Translations under genes and position numbers: made by a program
Shown here: in pieces, positions 11,400 to 24,039 of the stretch
Numbering within the stretch: position 1 is the first letter of the stretch
Layout of the letters: every line of letters starts with the position of its first letter
From: Topomyia yanbarensis
Taxonomy: Eukaryota; Arthropoda; Insecta; Diptera; Culicidae
NCBI RefSeq assembly: GCF_030247195.1
Contig: NC_080672.1
Location: forward strand, 399,297,037-399,361,036
Reading direction: 5' to 3'
DNA: 64,000 nucleotides
Notes under the pieces: generated by a model
What the model was told of the DNA's origin: nothing
What the model saw: only the letters and a program-made list of their open reading frames with translations
Database searches by the model: none

Positions 11400-12498
11400 T
11401 TGAACACATGACGAAACACAAAAATTGGTTTCCTGACAAATATTCCTATCGGCGCTAACGTCATAATTGCATAAAAGGGCAGTGCAGTCCCGTAGCTTTC
11501 GGACGCCCACAAAACTTCTTATTGAAGGAGACAAACTATCGAATCGTTGTTTGTGGCACTGTGGGGGGGGGGTATGATAAAATGTTACATTTTGTGACAT
11601 GAGGGGGGTAAGCTAGAATCGTAACACGATTTACATTTTACTGAGACCAGTGGAAGTTATGTTCAGTACATAACCTAGAAAAAATCGTCGACTTCTTCGT
11701 GAATAAATACAAAACGGTCATAATTCGAAACACCCATATTGGTCGGTAATGATGATGACAATGATTCACTGAGACTTCAAGTAGAACTTATAATTATTCT
11801 TGTAGTTCGCAAAAATCCTTTAATAAACAGTTCGGTGTTCAAACTCTAGCTTTACTCAGCTCAGTTCATTCTTTTATTCAAAAGATCTACTAATCGATCT
11901 TTATTTCTAAGTCACTACCACACAGGTATAGATATTGTTCATTGATGCGCTAGCAGCTTGCTTGTGAAATGAGTTTGAAATTGCGACGTTCAATTTAAGG
12001 TTTCTCTCAAAGCAATTTCCAATCAACTTTGTTCTATGTTTAATTATCACGAAGCTAATTGAGAACGAATCAATCAGTATCAGTCCAGTGTAATACAGAA
12101 TTAGGTTGAACGTACACTAGATGCATAGAAACTTTGAAGTCGTTTTTATTTGAAACTGAAACTGGCTCAGCTCGAACCAAGCTTCTGTAAAACCATTTGT
12201 GGAAAACCATTGTATCCATTATTGAACTTAAAATTGGGTTGCTTCGAGCCCAAAAATATGTCTCACCACAGGTCAACTGAAAAAGGTTGTTTGAAGAAAC
12301 TCAGATCAACTGAAAGTGGTTATTTGAATTTGCACATACCAATGAACCCATCCGAAAATACTAAGTCCCACCCTCATTAGAAGCTACAAATTGGACCACG
12401 AACAGCTTCGCCACCAGCAAAGACGTATGACTAATCAGTACTACGATCGTATATGGACTACAATGTGAGTGAGTTAGTGAATGAACAAATGAATAAAT
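11400..12498. other. Intergenic upstream of the metallopeptidase gene
   Basis: No gene is recognised. It includes a run of nine G near 11567 and AT-rich DNA. The promoter of the downstream gene must lie in its last few hundred bases, but no clear TATA box or initiator could be assigned. Confidence 0.4.
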
Positions 12499-12598
12499 GA
12501 TAAGCGTGCTGATAGAAACAATCAAATGCCACCTGAACGATAACGGATATTCGCAGCTTAGTGTTAATTGAGCCATCGATAAGTGAACCTGGCGGACA

Positions 12599-15564
12599 AT
12601 GTAAGTTCCAGTTGGTCCAGTATACGTTACAGCTGAAAACTGAAACGAATTTTATTTTTAGGAAGTTATCACGGAATCATACGATTCCGCTGCTTTGGAG
12701 TATCCTGTTTCCGTTGTTTGGAATCGGGATCTACTTTCTAGTATACTGGAACTGGTCGACTCTGCCGGATGGAGTGCTTCTAGAGAATGAGGTTAGTTAA
12801 TAACGGTTTGCTGTTAGCGCCACGCTTTGTATACCTAGCTAAAGCTCTAACTACACTAACAATAGCTTTATTTACTGTTTGTTTCCGCTCGTTAGACACA
12901 AAGTGAACCTGTATTCGTAGCCGAACGAGCCCAACAACATCTGCGAGCACTTACTAGTCAAGGCACGCGAGTGGTCGGCAGCAGTGCGAACGAAGTATTT
13001 GCCGTCAATTTTTTGGTTGAGACGATTCGTGAAATAATTCGGGAGGCTGATCCCTCAAACCTATTATCAGTGGAGGTTCAAGATGCTTCCGGAAGTTACT
13101 TTTTAGATTATGCCGACTACCCAATCACTAGCTACTATCGAGGGGTACAAAATGTGATAGCAACGATAAGGAAGCGAAGCACGAGTCAGTTCAGCGGACA
13201 GTATCTACTACTGAATGCGCATTTTGACAGCGCCGTCACATCGCCGGGAGCTGGAGATGATGGTACGATGGTTGCCGTCATGCTAGAGATTCTTGAGCAA
13301 ATCTCCAAATATAATTTGAACCTGCAACACGGTATAATATTTTTGTTCAACGGTTGCGAAGAAAACACCATGCAAGGAGCGCATGGGTTCGTAACTGGTC
13401 ATCCATTGGCCAAAGATGTATCCGCCTTCATCAATCTGGATGTTGCCGCTAACGGAGGTCGAGAAATTATGTTCCAATCTGGACCAGGCTTCCCATTTCT
13501 AATGGAATACTATCAACGTTATACGAAGCGTCCCTACGCCAACTCTCTCGGCGAGGAAGTTTTTCAGCTCGGGCTCGTCCCATCCTTCACCGATTTTGAA
13601 ACCCTTTCTAAGGTTGGTAAGTGGCCCGGGTTGGACTTCGCCCTAGCATCGTATGGCTATTTGTACCATACAAAGTACGATGCGTTTGACACAATTTCAC
13701 TGGCCACTCTTCAGCATATCGGGGATAATTTGCTGCCATTGACGATCGGGTTAGCTTGGGCCGAGGAACTCGTCGATGTGGAAATGTATCGTGAAGAAGC
13801 TGCGACATTTTTTGACTTTCTGCACTGGTTCAAGTTGACATATAACCAAGCCGCAGCGTACGCCATCAATTGCGTGGTTGCTGTTGTTGCATTGATCGTG
13901 CTCGTCCTCACGATCGTGATGATGGTTCGCCGGGAGGGAGCTGAGCTGACGAATGTCCTGCTCGAGTGTGGCATAACGCTGATCGTTCAGACGCTTTCGA
14001 TTGTTGCCGGAGCGGGTGTTTCCGTGCTCGTTGCGGTTATCGTTGACCTAGCAGGTCGATCGATGGCGTGGTTTACGTCCAGCTGGTTGCTGTTTGGACT
14101 TTACTTTGTGCCTTTTATAGCCTGTCTGACGTTGGGACCGTGGCTGTATATTCGCTTTCGGAAAGTGGTGAGTTTAATTGTCATTCTTATATCGTCAGTT
14201 TTGGCGTTCCAATATTACCGAACACTGCCCCTTTCGACAATACGTAAATATATTTCAATTACATAATTTGATAAGAAAATGAATAATAACTTTAATTATT
14301 ATTTTAATAACGCATCTTACAGACATTCCTGCACAACCAAGGACGGGTTCTGCTATTCCTACACGCGCAGTGCTTCATCTACGTAGCACTCCTACTGACA
14401 TTAGCTATCGGAGGAATCCGGTCGGCTTACCTGTTCCTGTTTCCCGTAGTCTTCTACACGCTCTCCACCATCATCAACACGGTTATAAAATTCAAACTAA
14501 ACCACTGGATCTATGTGCATTTGGCGTGTCAAATTATTCCGCTAATCTACTTCTGTTCTCTAACAGTAACCGTGTTTGCGGTGTTCATACCGATGACAGG
14601 ACGGGGAGATGCCGGAACGAATCCGGATCTAATGATGGCTTTATTCAGTGTTTTAATGGCCTTGCTACTGGTCGCGATGTGGATCCCACTGATGACACTC
14701 GCTAGTAAAGTCCGATACTTCTACACCCTTCTGGGATTGTCGTTTGTGGTGACGGTGATCGTGATGGCCACTCCCATAGGATTTCCCTTCCGAGATGGTA
14801 CTTCTCCCCAGCGATATTACATTTTTGTGAGTAGTTGGAAGCTAAGTTTGTGTAACCGAACTTAATTTTTCTGGGTATTTTTTCAGCACCAGCAAAGTAA
14901 TTTTTACCACCAGAATGGTACGCTTCGTCGCACTCAACAAAACTTTTTCCTGTACCCACAAGACCGCCACACTCCGGACTATCTGTTTGACGAAGTGGCC
15001 TTATGGCGCGAGCAAGCTCAGCCAGTCGAACCGGAATGTAGCAAAGAACTATACTGTGGATTCCCACTGTACATCAACCGGTACCACCGACATCGTGAAT
15101 ACAGCTACTGGATGCCCGCCAACTCAGCGCCAAACTTTCCAGAACCAGTGAACTTCCGTTTGCTGGAGAGGCAGGATATTTCTCCAACAAGTCGAATCTT
15201 TAGATTTTCCATCGAAGGTCCAACCTTGATGGGATTTTATTTTTCGCCGTTGCCAGGAAACAGTTTAGTGGATTGGACCTTTAGCGAAAAGATTCCACCC
15301 AGTGGGACTCCATGGAATGGACAATCGGTGTATTATGTGAATTACGTGCAAGCCAAGACGCGGTCTCCATTGGAATTTTTCGTGGAAATCGAGTTACCGG
15401 TTGGATCCGTGAAGGATGCTCCCGTTCTGCTGGTGTCAGTTGTAGGTCAGTATATGTACCATGAACAACACTTGACGGAAGAGTTTAAGGCATTGCTGAA
15501 CCAAATGCCCGCATATGCTCATACGGTAGCTTATCCGAATTATTTGGAAAGTTGGGAATTTTGA
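12599..15564 (+). CDS. Ermp1: Endoplasmic reticulum metallopeptidase 1-like (M28 peptidase)
   Basis: Proposed coding exons are 12599-12600, 12662-12791, 12896-14167, 14323-14826 and 14887-15564, giving about 861 aa, the usual size for this family. All junctions are GT..AG and keep frame. The start codon is split: AT ends the first exon before GTAAGT, and G opens the next, giving M-K-L-S-R-N-H with A at -3. An N-terminal membrane helix (about residues 10-30) precedes the lumenal M28 domain. The zinc and catalytic segments are all present: NAHFDSA, GAGDDGT, NGCEENTMQGAHGF, INLDVAANGG and YHTKYDAFD. A multi-pass hydrophobic region and a lumenal C-terminal domain follow. Family members are ER zinc exopeptidases; the substrate is unknown. 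Expression is not assessed. Confidence 0.92.
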
Positions 15565-15621
15565 TATTATATTACCGACAAATGAACAAAGCTAGTCATT
15601 TTCTACTTTATAAACTGGTTT

Positions 15622-15925
15622 TTATTTTCGATCACTACCATCACCACCACCATCATAATCGTCATCAGCTGGTTGCTTCACGAAGTAACCCCACGGTGCG
15701 TAACCATGGTAGTAGTCAAAGGGTCCACGAAACACTCGAATGTCCACTCGTTTCAAAGGTTTTGCTTCTCCTGACCAAATGAACCAATTGAACAGAAGCA
15801 GCAACTAGAAGATGTGATAAACAAACATTAGTTCCCACGTTAATCAGTCTTATGGATCACAACGTAACAACTACCTTCACCATCGTACTCCACGCACTTT
15901 TGGAAAAACAAAGATGCTGGACCAT
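15622..15925 (-). CDS. Small predicted secreted/membrane peptide, two exons
   Basis: On the minus strand, ATG at 15925 (or a second, in-frame ATG at 15883) leads to a GT donor after 15875. A 70 bp intron ends in CTTCTAG, and the frame continues from 15804 to a TAA at 15622. The product is about 77 aa from the first ATG or 63 aa from the second. The shorter form starts MVKLLLLFNWFIW, which resembles a signal peptide or single membrane anchor. A polar, Tyr/Trp-rich part (FDYYHGYAPWGYF) and an acidic Gly/Asp tail follow. AATAAA overlaps the stop codon. The gene is convergent with the metallopeptidase gene, 57 bp apart. I do not recognise the family. Support is frame continuity across a canonical intron and the tight convergent layout. 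Confidence 0.55.
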
Positions 15926-17676
15926 TTTATCTTAATGAACAGCTGACTCCTACAACTTGACACTACCAGTAGAGAAATAACACTAGTTAAACTCGACAAT
16001 GGCCACTTTATATGATTGAGAAGTGAACCGATTGAAATGAAGTACCGATTGCGGTTGAGCGTACGTTAGTTACGCTTTTGCCAGCAACGGTGAAATGGGA
16101 AAATAGAAATCAATTCGCTTGGGGCTTAGATTTTCTTCGTTTCTGTCGGACTTGAAAGTATTTGTACGTAATCGCTCAGAGAAATATTGTTGGATAATTT
16201 ACCATCAACGAAGTATACTGAATGAGATAATAATCAAAAGCCTGTTATGGTCCATTTGACAGCGTCGAATAACGTAAAATTTGTTACGTCGGTAAACCTA
16301 ATTGTTCCCAACTGGTGCAAAATGCCTTACATTTATATCTCCGGCAGGTCTAGATTCGACGATCTCTCAAAAAATTATTAGGCGGCAGGTACTTTTGCAA
16401 GAGGTCAGATCCGTAAATGTTGAATTCACCCCGTGAATATCCGAAGACTATTGAGGAAGTAGGTATGGCATGTTAATTTTTATGATTGGGAAGCGATTTG
16501 CTTCAATAAGATTTGTTTTTCTTTAGGTAGCGTCAATTCGGCACTAGCTTAGTCCTGTCTCTAAGTTAGTATCGGATTCTGATGAGACGAAGTCGAAACG
16601 AAAATTCCATAATTAATTTAGTTATAGGTTTTGCGCTTGTTTTTTGGAAAAAAAATAGTTTCACCTACCCTCAAGTCATAGGTCACCGTGCGTTTAAGCA
16701 GGTTTGGCGTGACTTTAAGTTCTATTTTTTTTTATCAAAACGGTAACCGCTCTTATAGTCAACGTAAAAATATCTTCATATTAAGTCACAATTTAGAAAT
16801 AATATAAAACGAGAATATGGAGTTGAGGACACTTGTTTGGAACATGTCATAGCCACCAGTCACCATCAGAGCCGTAGCGTGACCTTCTGGCGCCCTTGGC
16901 AAGTCTACGTTTTGCGCCTTTTGATGTTAACTTTGTCATTTTTTGTTCGACTTTCGAACAATGATTTCGTATGTACGGTAGAGGAGCCCTTGTTCATCTC
17001 ATTAGTTAGGATATTACACTATTACGTTGATAACTCGACTTAGAATGACTGGATATCCTTTGAGCTGGTGCGTTGAATAAACATAGCTCTAACTAATGTG
17101 GTCAAATGGGTGCGACGAATAGAGGAGCTAAGATGAATTAAGGCGCGGTAACCTTACATGGAAATGGCTCCGCTCTCCTAACGCGGTGGCCACGAAGGCA
17201 TTTGTAGTATTGTCAGCGAATATGCTGCGGTAAACATGAATCCCTCCGCAGAAAGATTTCATATGTAAAGGTTTAAAGAATTTCACATAGAAATTTGAAT
17301 ACAACATACGTTTTATAACATTCCACTGACACAAACTCAAGGAGCAGGTGTTTCAGTTCGTTAAACCAAGTTCTTTCGGAAACTTGGAGGGTCAAAGTAA
17401 TGTTACAATGCAGTCGGATGTTTCCTCGTTTATAGGTGTGTGTATGTTAACCATCCTAATCCCTCAGGCCGGCAGTGGTATTATGAAAAAAACTTTTCTG
17501 CATATGGTCTGGTTTCCTTATGTAAACAACTTGATTTCGGAATGTAGGAGGTGTTAGCTCTGCCGAATTTTCAGTGACCCATTTCAGAATGACAGAGACC
17601 TAGCGGTACATTGCGAGGTCATTTTGTCGTCGGCAAGCCCCGCTCAACTATAATTCGTGTATCAAATTTATACCAG
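15926..17676. other. Intergenic, nothing recognised
   Basis: Apart from the presumed promoter of the small minus-strand gene near 15930-16050, no coding, RNA or transposon signature was seen. Confidence 0.45.
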
Positions 17677-17678
17677 TA

Positions 17679-17889
17679 CACTCAGGTTTTTTTACGCGGG
17701 GGATACAGGCCGCGTAAATGAAAACCGCGTAAATTACAAAATTCGCGTAAATGAAAACCGCGTAAATTTCGAAATCCGCGTAAATGAAAACCGCGTAAAT
17801 GAAAACCGCGTAAATTTCAAAATCCGCATAAATGAAAACCGCGTAAAAAAAACCGCGTAAAAAATACCGCGCAAAAAAAACCTTGAGTG
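17679..17889. mobile_element. TA-flanked MITE with internal GCGTAAAT repeats
   Basis: The ends CACTCAGGTTTTTTTACGCG and, inverted, CACTCAAGGTTTTTTTTGCG are flanked by TA on both sides (17677-17678 and 17890-17891). Most of the 211 bp interior is about ten copies of a GCGTAAAT motif, alternately followed by GAAAACC or TTTCAAAATCC. TA flanks suggest mobilisation by an IS630-Tc1-mariner-type transposase (inference). Continuous open frames across it are by-products of the repeat. Confidence 0.8.
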
Positions 17890-17892
17890 TAT

Positions 17893-19634
17893 TATTATTA
17901 AACTTTCGATTCCTTGCCACGAATAAGTGCGCATGGAATTGGCGCGTATTTAGTGTATCATTCATTTGAATAGAAAAATATAAGAAATGTAACAAGACAA
18001 ACAGGATGGATCTCACCAACATGTTAAGACTAGCCTGTTACACCGACTTGGGCACCATGTCGCACCCTCCGGCCTTCTCTTCTGGGTAATCCGCTGGAGG
18101 AACGAAAACCTGCAACCACATTTGACCATAGCGTGTGCAATCTCTTCGTTCTTCATCTTCGCCTCTGATAGCCAGACCGGAGGAAAACGCGGCTGCGATT
18201 CAATATGGCTCCAGAACAGCTCGAGGAGCCAACACTTTTGACTGCTAGACCGTTGAACACATTTTATTTTTTCAATTTTCAAATACCAAACGAAAACCGA
18301 AAAAAAACTTATCTTGGAAAAAAAATGACACGAACGAAAAAATACTTGCGTCCGTCGCACATGGTTACTACGATCCATCTTTTCAGATGCTACCTCGTTT
18401 ATAGTTAATCACATAAAAAGTTTTGTTGACTTGACAAAACAGTTTCGGTTAAAAACCATAGGGAATATCATCCCTTGCGAACCCCCAGACTTACCTCATG
18501 TTTGTAGGTATGTCGTTTGGCTTATTTATTAATTTATTATGTCTTACGTAATTTCTGTCTCTGCCTTCGTAAGGGGGGGGGGGGGGGGGTAAGAGTTTCA
18601 GTGTGAAAAAAAAACTTTTTTTGTTTTTCTGGAGACGTTCTACAAAAAGCTTCGTCACCGAGTCATTTGTCGATATTTTTGCATAGAAAAACTACAGCAT
18701 GTTATTTAGATGATACTTTGCGACGGGTTTTAGGCCCGGGCATAAATAAACTCTTCTGAATAGACCCAGATTCCGACTACCCGTTTGAAACATTGATTGA
18801 ACTCGGTTGGGCAATATTTGAGCTTCTTTTGGACCAACGATAATCTTCTAAATATTGTAAAGATTTTTAAAGAATTAACGTAGACATATTCAATAGTGAC
18901 AGATATCCCACAAGTGGACGACCTTAACGATAAGCTCAGAATTGTGACATTCTGTCTAAAGCAAGCAAATGACATTAGTGCGAGAAGGCTTGTATGAAGG
19001 ACTATCGCGTCTAAATGTCCGCTTATAAAGTTGAAATCAACGGTGGGGTCATTTTTGAATGGAAATCGCACTGTATGGGACAAAATTGTGTGTCCCTTCA
19101 AACTCGTATCGGGTGAACTTTAATAATATGTATTGTTCATATTTTGGTTTGAATTTTGTCCAACTTTAACATTCAAAAACACAATAGAATTTTATAAAAA
19201 GAGATTATTGAGCATACACATTATAAATTATAGGGTATTAGTTACCGTTCACAGAAGACCAGACGTTTGAAGACGCCTTTATTGTATAACAAGTATGGTC
19301 CAGAAATGTGTAGTTTTTGCGTATGAAATTTCATACGCTAGGACATAATGGGTTAATAGAATTGCTCTCTGGGCCAGAGTTAAAAATAATCGAAGCTCTT
19401 TTTGACGGCTGAAAATGAACCTGATGCGACTCGTGGTGAATAGAAAAATATTCATTCGAAAATCCATGTTATTCATTCAGTTGAATATCGTACAATAATA
19501 TTCATTTCACTAATTACGCAAATCTACGCAAATGTTTTCAAATACCGGTAAAGCATATAAAATAACAATTATCATCGATAACATTGTGCCAGGGCCTACT
19601 TTGATGCGTTTGATTCGTTGCTGTACGTTCGTTT
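17893..19634. other. Intergenic, with a 17-base G run
   Basis: No gene is supported. A minus-strand open frame at 18013-18378 has no recognisable domain. A homopolymer of 17 G sits at 18573-18589. Confidence 0.4.
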
Positions 19635-19639
19635 CGTGT

Positions 19640-20060
19640 AATAAGGTTTGTATGCCTATAATGGACCCTTTTCGTATTATGGACCCCCTGAAGCTTTTTT
19701 GTCAATTATTCGCCATTAATAACTGTTTTTAATGTATACTGTTGGTTACAGGCCAGCTTTAAGACTTAGACAGAAATTAGAATGTGTATTGTTCACCATA
19801 ATTCATTTCAAAATTGATATTTGCACTCAATTTCAATCCAGTGCAGCATGACACAGGGTTTGTAAGTAATTGTTTTACTATTATAAAAAGAATACTTCGC
19901 TCTGATGTAAATAAACTATGCATGAAAAAGATATTGCTTTACTGGTTAATACCTAACACTAACACAATCTTTTGCGATGTAGATCTAACAAACTAAGATA
20001 ATTTTAAATTTATATTGAAATTCTGGGGGTCCATCATGGGAACAAGTGAAACTAGGTATC
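19640..20060. repeat. Inverted-repeat element with TAATGGACCC motif
   Basis: Near 19658-19688 there are two copies of a (A)TAATGGACCC-like motif, one followed by CCTGAA. Near 20024-20040 the inverse occurs (TTCTGGGGGTCCATCATGG), with a weaker inverted copy near 20064-20076. The interior is AT-rich and non-coding. The same motif forms a cluster at 23650-23725. It is probably a degraded MITE; the ends are approximate. Confidence 0.5.
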
Positions 20061-20216
20061 TGCGCATTATGCACCCCTGACACATTAATATAACTAGAAA
20101 CTGAGGATTCAGTATAAGATTGATTGAAACCATCATATTGAAAATTTTGCAGCTTCTCAGTATTGGATCAACAAAATTTGTGGTTCCTACACCAACCAAT
20201 AGACAAAAACTAATAA

Positions 20217-21112
20217 CAGGAGCCCGGGGCTAGTTGGCGGAAACCCCTTTTCTCCCTTTCTATTAGACATAAAGCGATGTCTCTCGTTGTGTACCTCAAG
20301 TAATGTGAAACGCATTATCCAATGTGTTTTTGTTGCGAAATATTGTTTTGTAGAAGCTGTGGGCGATATTGTGTTTTTGAACAAAGTTTGCAAATTTTCT
20401 TAATTTTAAACATTTTGTGTTATTTAAGGAGGTTTTCAATCTATTCCCCGAACGATTATATTTTTCGATAGTGCGTGAAAAGAGCTTTCAGCATCCATGT
20501 AGATATTATACCTATTCATACCCAAAAGTATTTTTTTTTTTAATTCTTTTTTATAAAATATGTGGTTGGGGTAAGTTGGCGGTACTATTTATAGTGCAAA
20601 AATAGACATCATATATTTTTATTTCTGAAATTCACTCCAAGGTAAGAGAAACTTTTTCTTGTGTCTCTCGTCAATGCAGGGGACAATTATTTCAGCCAAT
20701 CGCCTGAAGAATTTTGAAAATTTGCTTTTGAATATGAAGTACGCATCGAAATCAAAATGACGGGATATTGAGACTGAAATGTAATGAAATGTTTCGAATA
20801 CTGTACAGTTTTACAGTCAGACCACTAATGCAATTGTATTTCCATTGGATTGCTTATTTTCTGGCAGTCCGCCAACATACCCCATACATACCGCAAACTT
20901 ACCCCGAGGCTGAGGTAAGTTGGCGGCTTTTCCGCGTCACATATTTTTGTCTCTAGAAATGAAGACACCGTATCAAACATTTTAATAAAATTCAGAGATG
21001 TTGCCAACAGTCTACCCTTTCATGCAACGTGTTCAATTTTGCAAGATCTTCCAAAATCAAAGCGGCAAAAAATGAAAACTGAAAACACCGCCAACTAGCC
21101 CCGGTCTCCCCT
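20217..21112. mobile_element. TA-flanked TIR element with GGGGCTAGTTGGCGG ends
   Basis: The left end carries CCGGGGCTAGTTGGCGG and the right end at 21088-21110 is its inverse, with TA just outside both. The core recurs inside as GGGTAAGTTGGCGG near 20570, CCGCCAACATACCCC near 20869 and GAGGTAAGTTGGCGG near 20910. There is no transposase frame, so this is a non-autonomous DNA element of about 0.9 kb. Confidence 0.75.
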
Positions 21113-21454
21113 AGTGTGAAGTATCGCGGAGTATATGGAAAAACTGGCCTGAAGGAACAAGAAAAGGTCCACGCCTCCCACCATAGAAGAAAATAAAATA
21201 GCGACATGGATAGCCCGAAAATATTACTTAATAACCACGAAAAATTAAATTCTGGAGTAATACTTTAGCAAGTTCGTCGTGCACAGGTTTGCAGAATGAT
21301 TGCAATTTATTCTCTAATATCCTTCTATTGAAAAGTAATAGAATAAATATATTGATTTAGAAAAAAAAGGTGGTGCTAAACATTCAAGAAGCTTTACTAA
21401 AATTTTATGATACGGAGAACTTAAATAAATACCGTAAAATTTAGCATTGATTAA

Positions 21455-22826
21455 GGGAGACTGAGGAGACTTGATCCCCGGGGAGACTCGATCCCATCAT
21501 TGTAACTCAAAGGTGGATCAGAGTACATTAATCGAATATACTAGAAAGTTGCGTAGTTTTATCTAATCATAAATTTCACTAACACAGAAAAAAATAAATT
21601 TGACTTGTGTAACCGAATTTTTACCGATTTAAAAAAAATCTCAGAAGAACTGAAGAAGATTTATTTTCTAAATTTTCAAACTTTTATAAAATTGATAAAA
21701 TCACCCACTACATACTCTACTTTTGCATACAGAATTACAGGAGAATGTCAATTATAAGAATACGTTATAATTGAGCTGATTTTTTCACTCAACTATATTT
21801 TTACTAAAGTTTGCTGAAATAGATGCTATGGGTTCACTTGATCCCTTGAAATTCGTGGAGATTTGATCCCTTTCGCCATACTTCATGCACACCAATGAAA
21901 ATAATCAAATTCACACCAGAACAATTGAAGTTATTGTTGCCATAAAATAACAACAAAAATGTAAAAAATGAACGCTTCTTCGTAAAAAACCATAACTGTA
22001 ATTGTTTACTACAGTATACGTAGCAACCATTCATCCAACATTTGACGTTCCTCAACTTCCTAATAAAGACAGCTTTCAAATAATTGCACGGAGATTTTGG
22101 GGAATTCAGGTGAGAGATGCGTAATATGTAGTAACAAAAAAAACAATATCTAATCATAACAATTTAATCAATACCTACTACAATCCATTTATAAAATTGA
22201 ATGGGGTAAGGTAGCCATTTTTGCTCTATTAGGAAGGATACCACATTATTTCATCAATAATTTTATTATTTCAGCTTCTTTGATTTGTTATAAAGGTCCA
22301 ATATTGTTTTCGATTGTAGAGGTTTTAACCTGAAGGTCATTCGCCTCTAATTAAAAGCCAATATAATAACAAAATTGCCTTGAGAATGGTGGAAATCTTC
22401 TGTTTGAGCGCAGCAAAATCTCTAATCGAGTACCCCAATTATCGCAATACCATTTGAGTCAATGCTTTGAGCAAAGAGGGCAGACGCTGCTCTAACCAAA
22501 AGCTTCAGATGGGTAGGGTGATAATAGAAACAGGGCAAAAACAGGCTTATTACCCTGCATGCTCTTTTAAACACGTTTTCAAAAAGGAACCAAGTGTCCC
22601 CAAATTAGGGATCGAGTCTCCACTAATCTAAGAATTTTCCATTTTTTTGTTGTTTTCCAGAAATGCTCATAGCTCATGTCCAGTATAATATTCCCATGTA
22701 ATTTTTTTATGATTATTAGTCATCCCTAGAAACAATATTAAACTACAAAAAATACATAGTTTTTTTTATCATTCCACGGAGTTGGACTGAAAAATAAAAA
22801 AGGGGATCAAGTCTCCTCAGTCTCCA
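21455..22826. mobile_element. TA-flanked TIR element with GGAGACTTGATCCCC ends
   Basis: Inverted ends of about 24 bp (GACTGAGGAGACTTGATCCC) lie at 21456-21478 and 22803-22825, with TA immediately outside each. Variants of the same motif recur inside: GGAGACTCGATCCC near 21482, CACTTGATCCC near 21836, GGAGATTTGATCCC near 21858 and, inverted, GGGATCGAGTCTCC near 22608. Length is about 1.37 kb, AT-rich, with no transposase. A minus-strand 107-codon frame at 21834-22157 is not recognisable. Confidence 0.75.
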
Positions 22827-23640
22827 CTACTGTTTCGAATAACTTTCTTGAAATCAACGAGCTGTAATTAATTTCATTTTTAAAGTAAGATAATGTAAAT
22901 CGAAATCCTGTATATATTGTATATATCCAATTTCATGTCCATTATTGTTACGTCCCAAAATAAAACAAATCTAAAGATACAAAGTACTTTTATTGAACTT
23001 TTTCAGGAAAATAGTAGAAATTAAATAGTTGGGGATTAAATCATGTAAATCATGGGCCCTGTCAGCTAAAAATACTTACGGTTTCTTCGAAACGCTTCAG
23101 ATATAGTATAGTATAGTACATGAATGTACAAGCAATTGTATGAACTGATCAAAATGATGCAAGAAGTTGTGTCGTTTTTAATTTGTATTTGGTATCTTAA
23201 AATATTATTAAATGACAAAATATTCGCTGTCTTTAGACACTGAACATGTTTAGAGCCGACTTGTTAATATTGCAAATGCCTTACTCCACTGTATTGTTGA
23301 TGGATTGTCATAATTCGACCACCAATCAATTCAGACAATTGCCAATTACAATTTTCGCAAACTTGTGTAAGACTTTCTATAATTCAGACCTTATCACCTT
23401 ACTCATAAGCGTCATCACATCGCTTGATATAAAAGTCATGTTCGCCTTTGAAATCAGCATCAGATCAATTAAAAATTTAATTCATTAGTCAAAGGTTTCG
23501 AGTGCCATTGAAAGATTTAATGAAAGGAAAGAATAATAAAATTTTATTATTCATATTTTATATTTTTCTTATAATGCTGTGCTAAAATGACTCTCGATAT
23601 TACCATAAAACTGAAAAAATACAATTTTAAGTGTTAATTG
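22827..23640. other. Intergenic, nothing recognised
   Basis: AT-rich DNA with no supported feature. Confidence 0.45.
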
Positions 23641-23644
23641 TTGG

Positions 23645-23735
23645 ATATGCGTATAATGGACCCGGATCCATAATGCGCATATTCGACCCTGGGTCCATAA
23701 TAGGAAAACGGGTCCATCATAGGGATATGGATACC
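23645..23735. repeat. Cluster of TAATGGACCC motifs in both orientations
   Basis: Within about 90 bp the motif occurs four times in alternating orientation (ATAATGGACCC, GGATCCATAATG, GGGTCCATAATAGG, GGGTCCATCATAGG). It matches the ends of the element at 19640-20060 and is probably a minimal or collapsed member of that family. Confidence 0.5.
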
Positions 23736-24039
23736 AGTTCGGAATATCGAATTTAACTAAACGAATCAAGTTGAAATGCTTTAAATTTGCATTATATTGT
23801 TTGAAAGACTTGGTATCATCAAGTGATAGAATATTACATTAAAAGTACAACTGGATTTATCCAAATTCTTTGAAATTGTTAGCACCGTCTACTGCGGGGT
23901 TCAGTACTACCACATTAACCCTAATCGGAGATGAATGAAAATCTGCGTGGATGAATGGGCGGTTTGTTTGTTTGACGTTTTCAGCTGCGTCACTGAATAA
24001 TGAAAATGAATGCGGCTGAATATTATCAAATTTCATTCA

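Noticed and set aside
17679..17889. Regular repeat array resembling a CRISPR
   Set aside because: Repeats are short and interleaved, there are no unique spacers, the array lies between transposon-type inverted ends with TA flanks, and the genome is eukaryotic.
18013..18378. 121-codon minus-strand frame
   Set aside because: No recognisable domain, no splice context and biased composition; not enough to call a gene.
18573..18589. 17-base G run as a functional quadruplex
   Set aside because: A single homopolymer outside any gene; it is more likely polymerase slippage or an assembly-sensitive tract.
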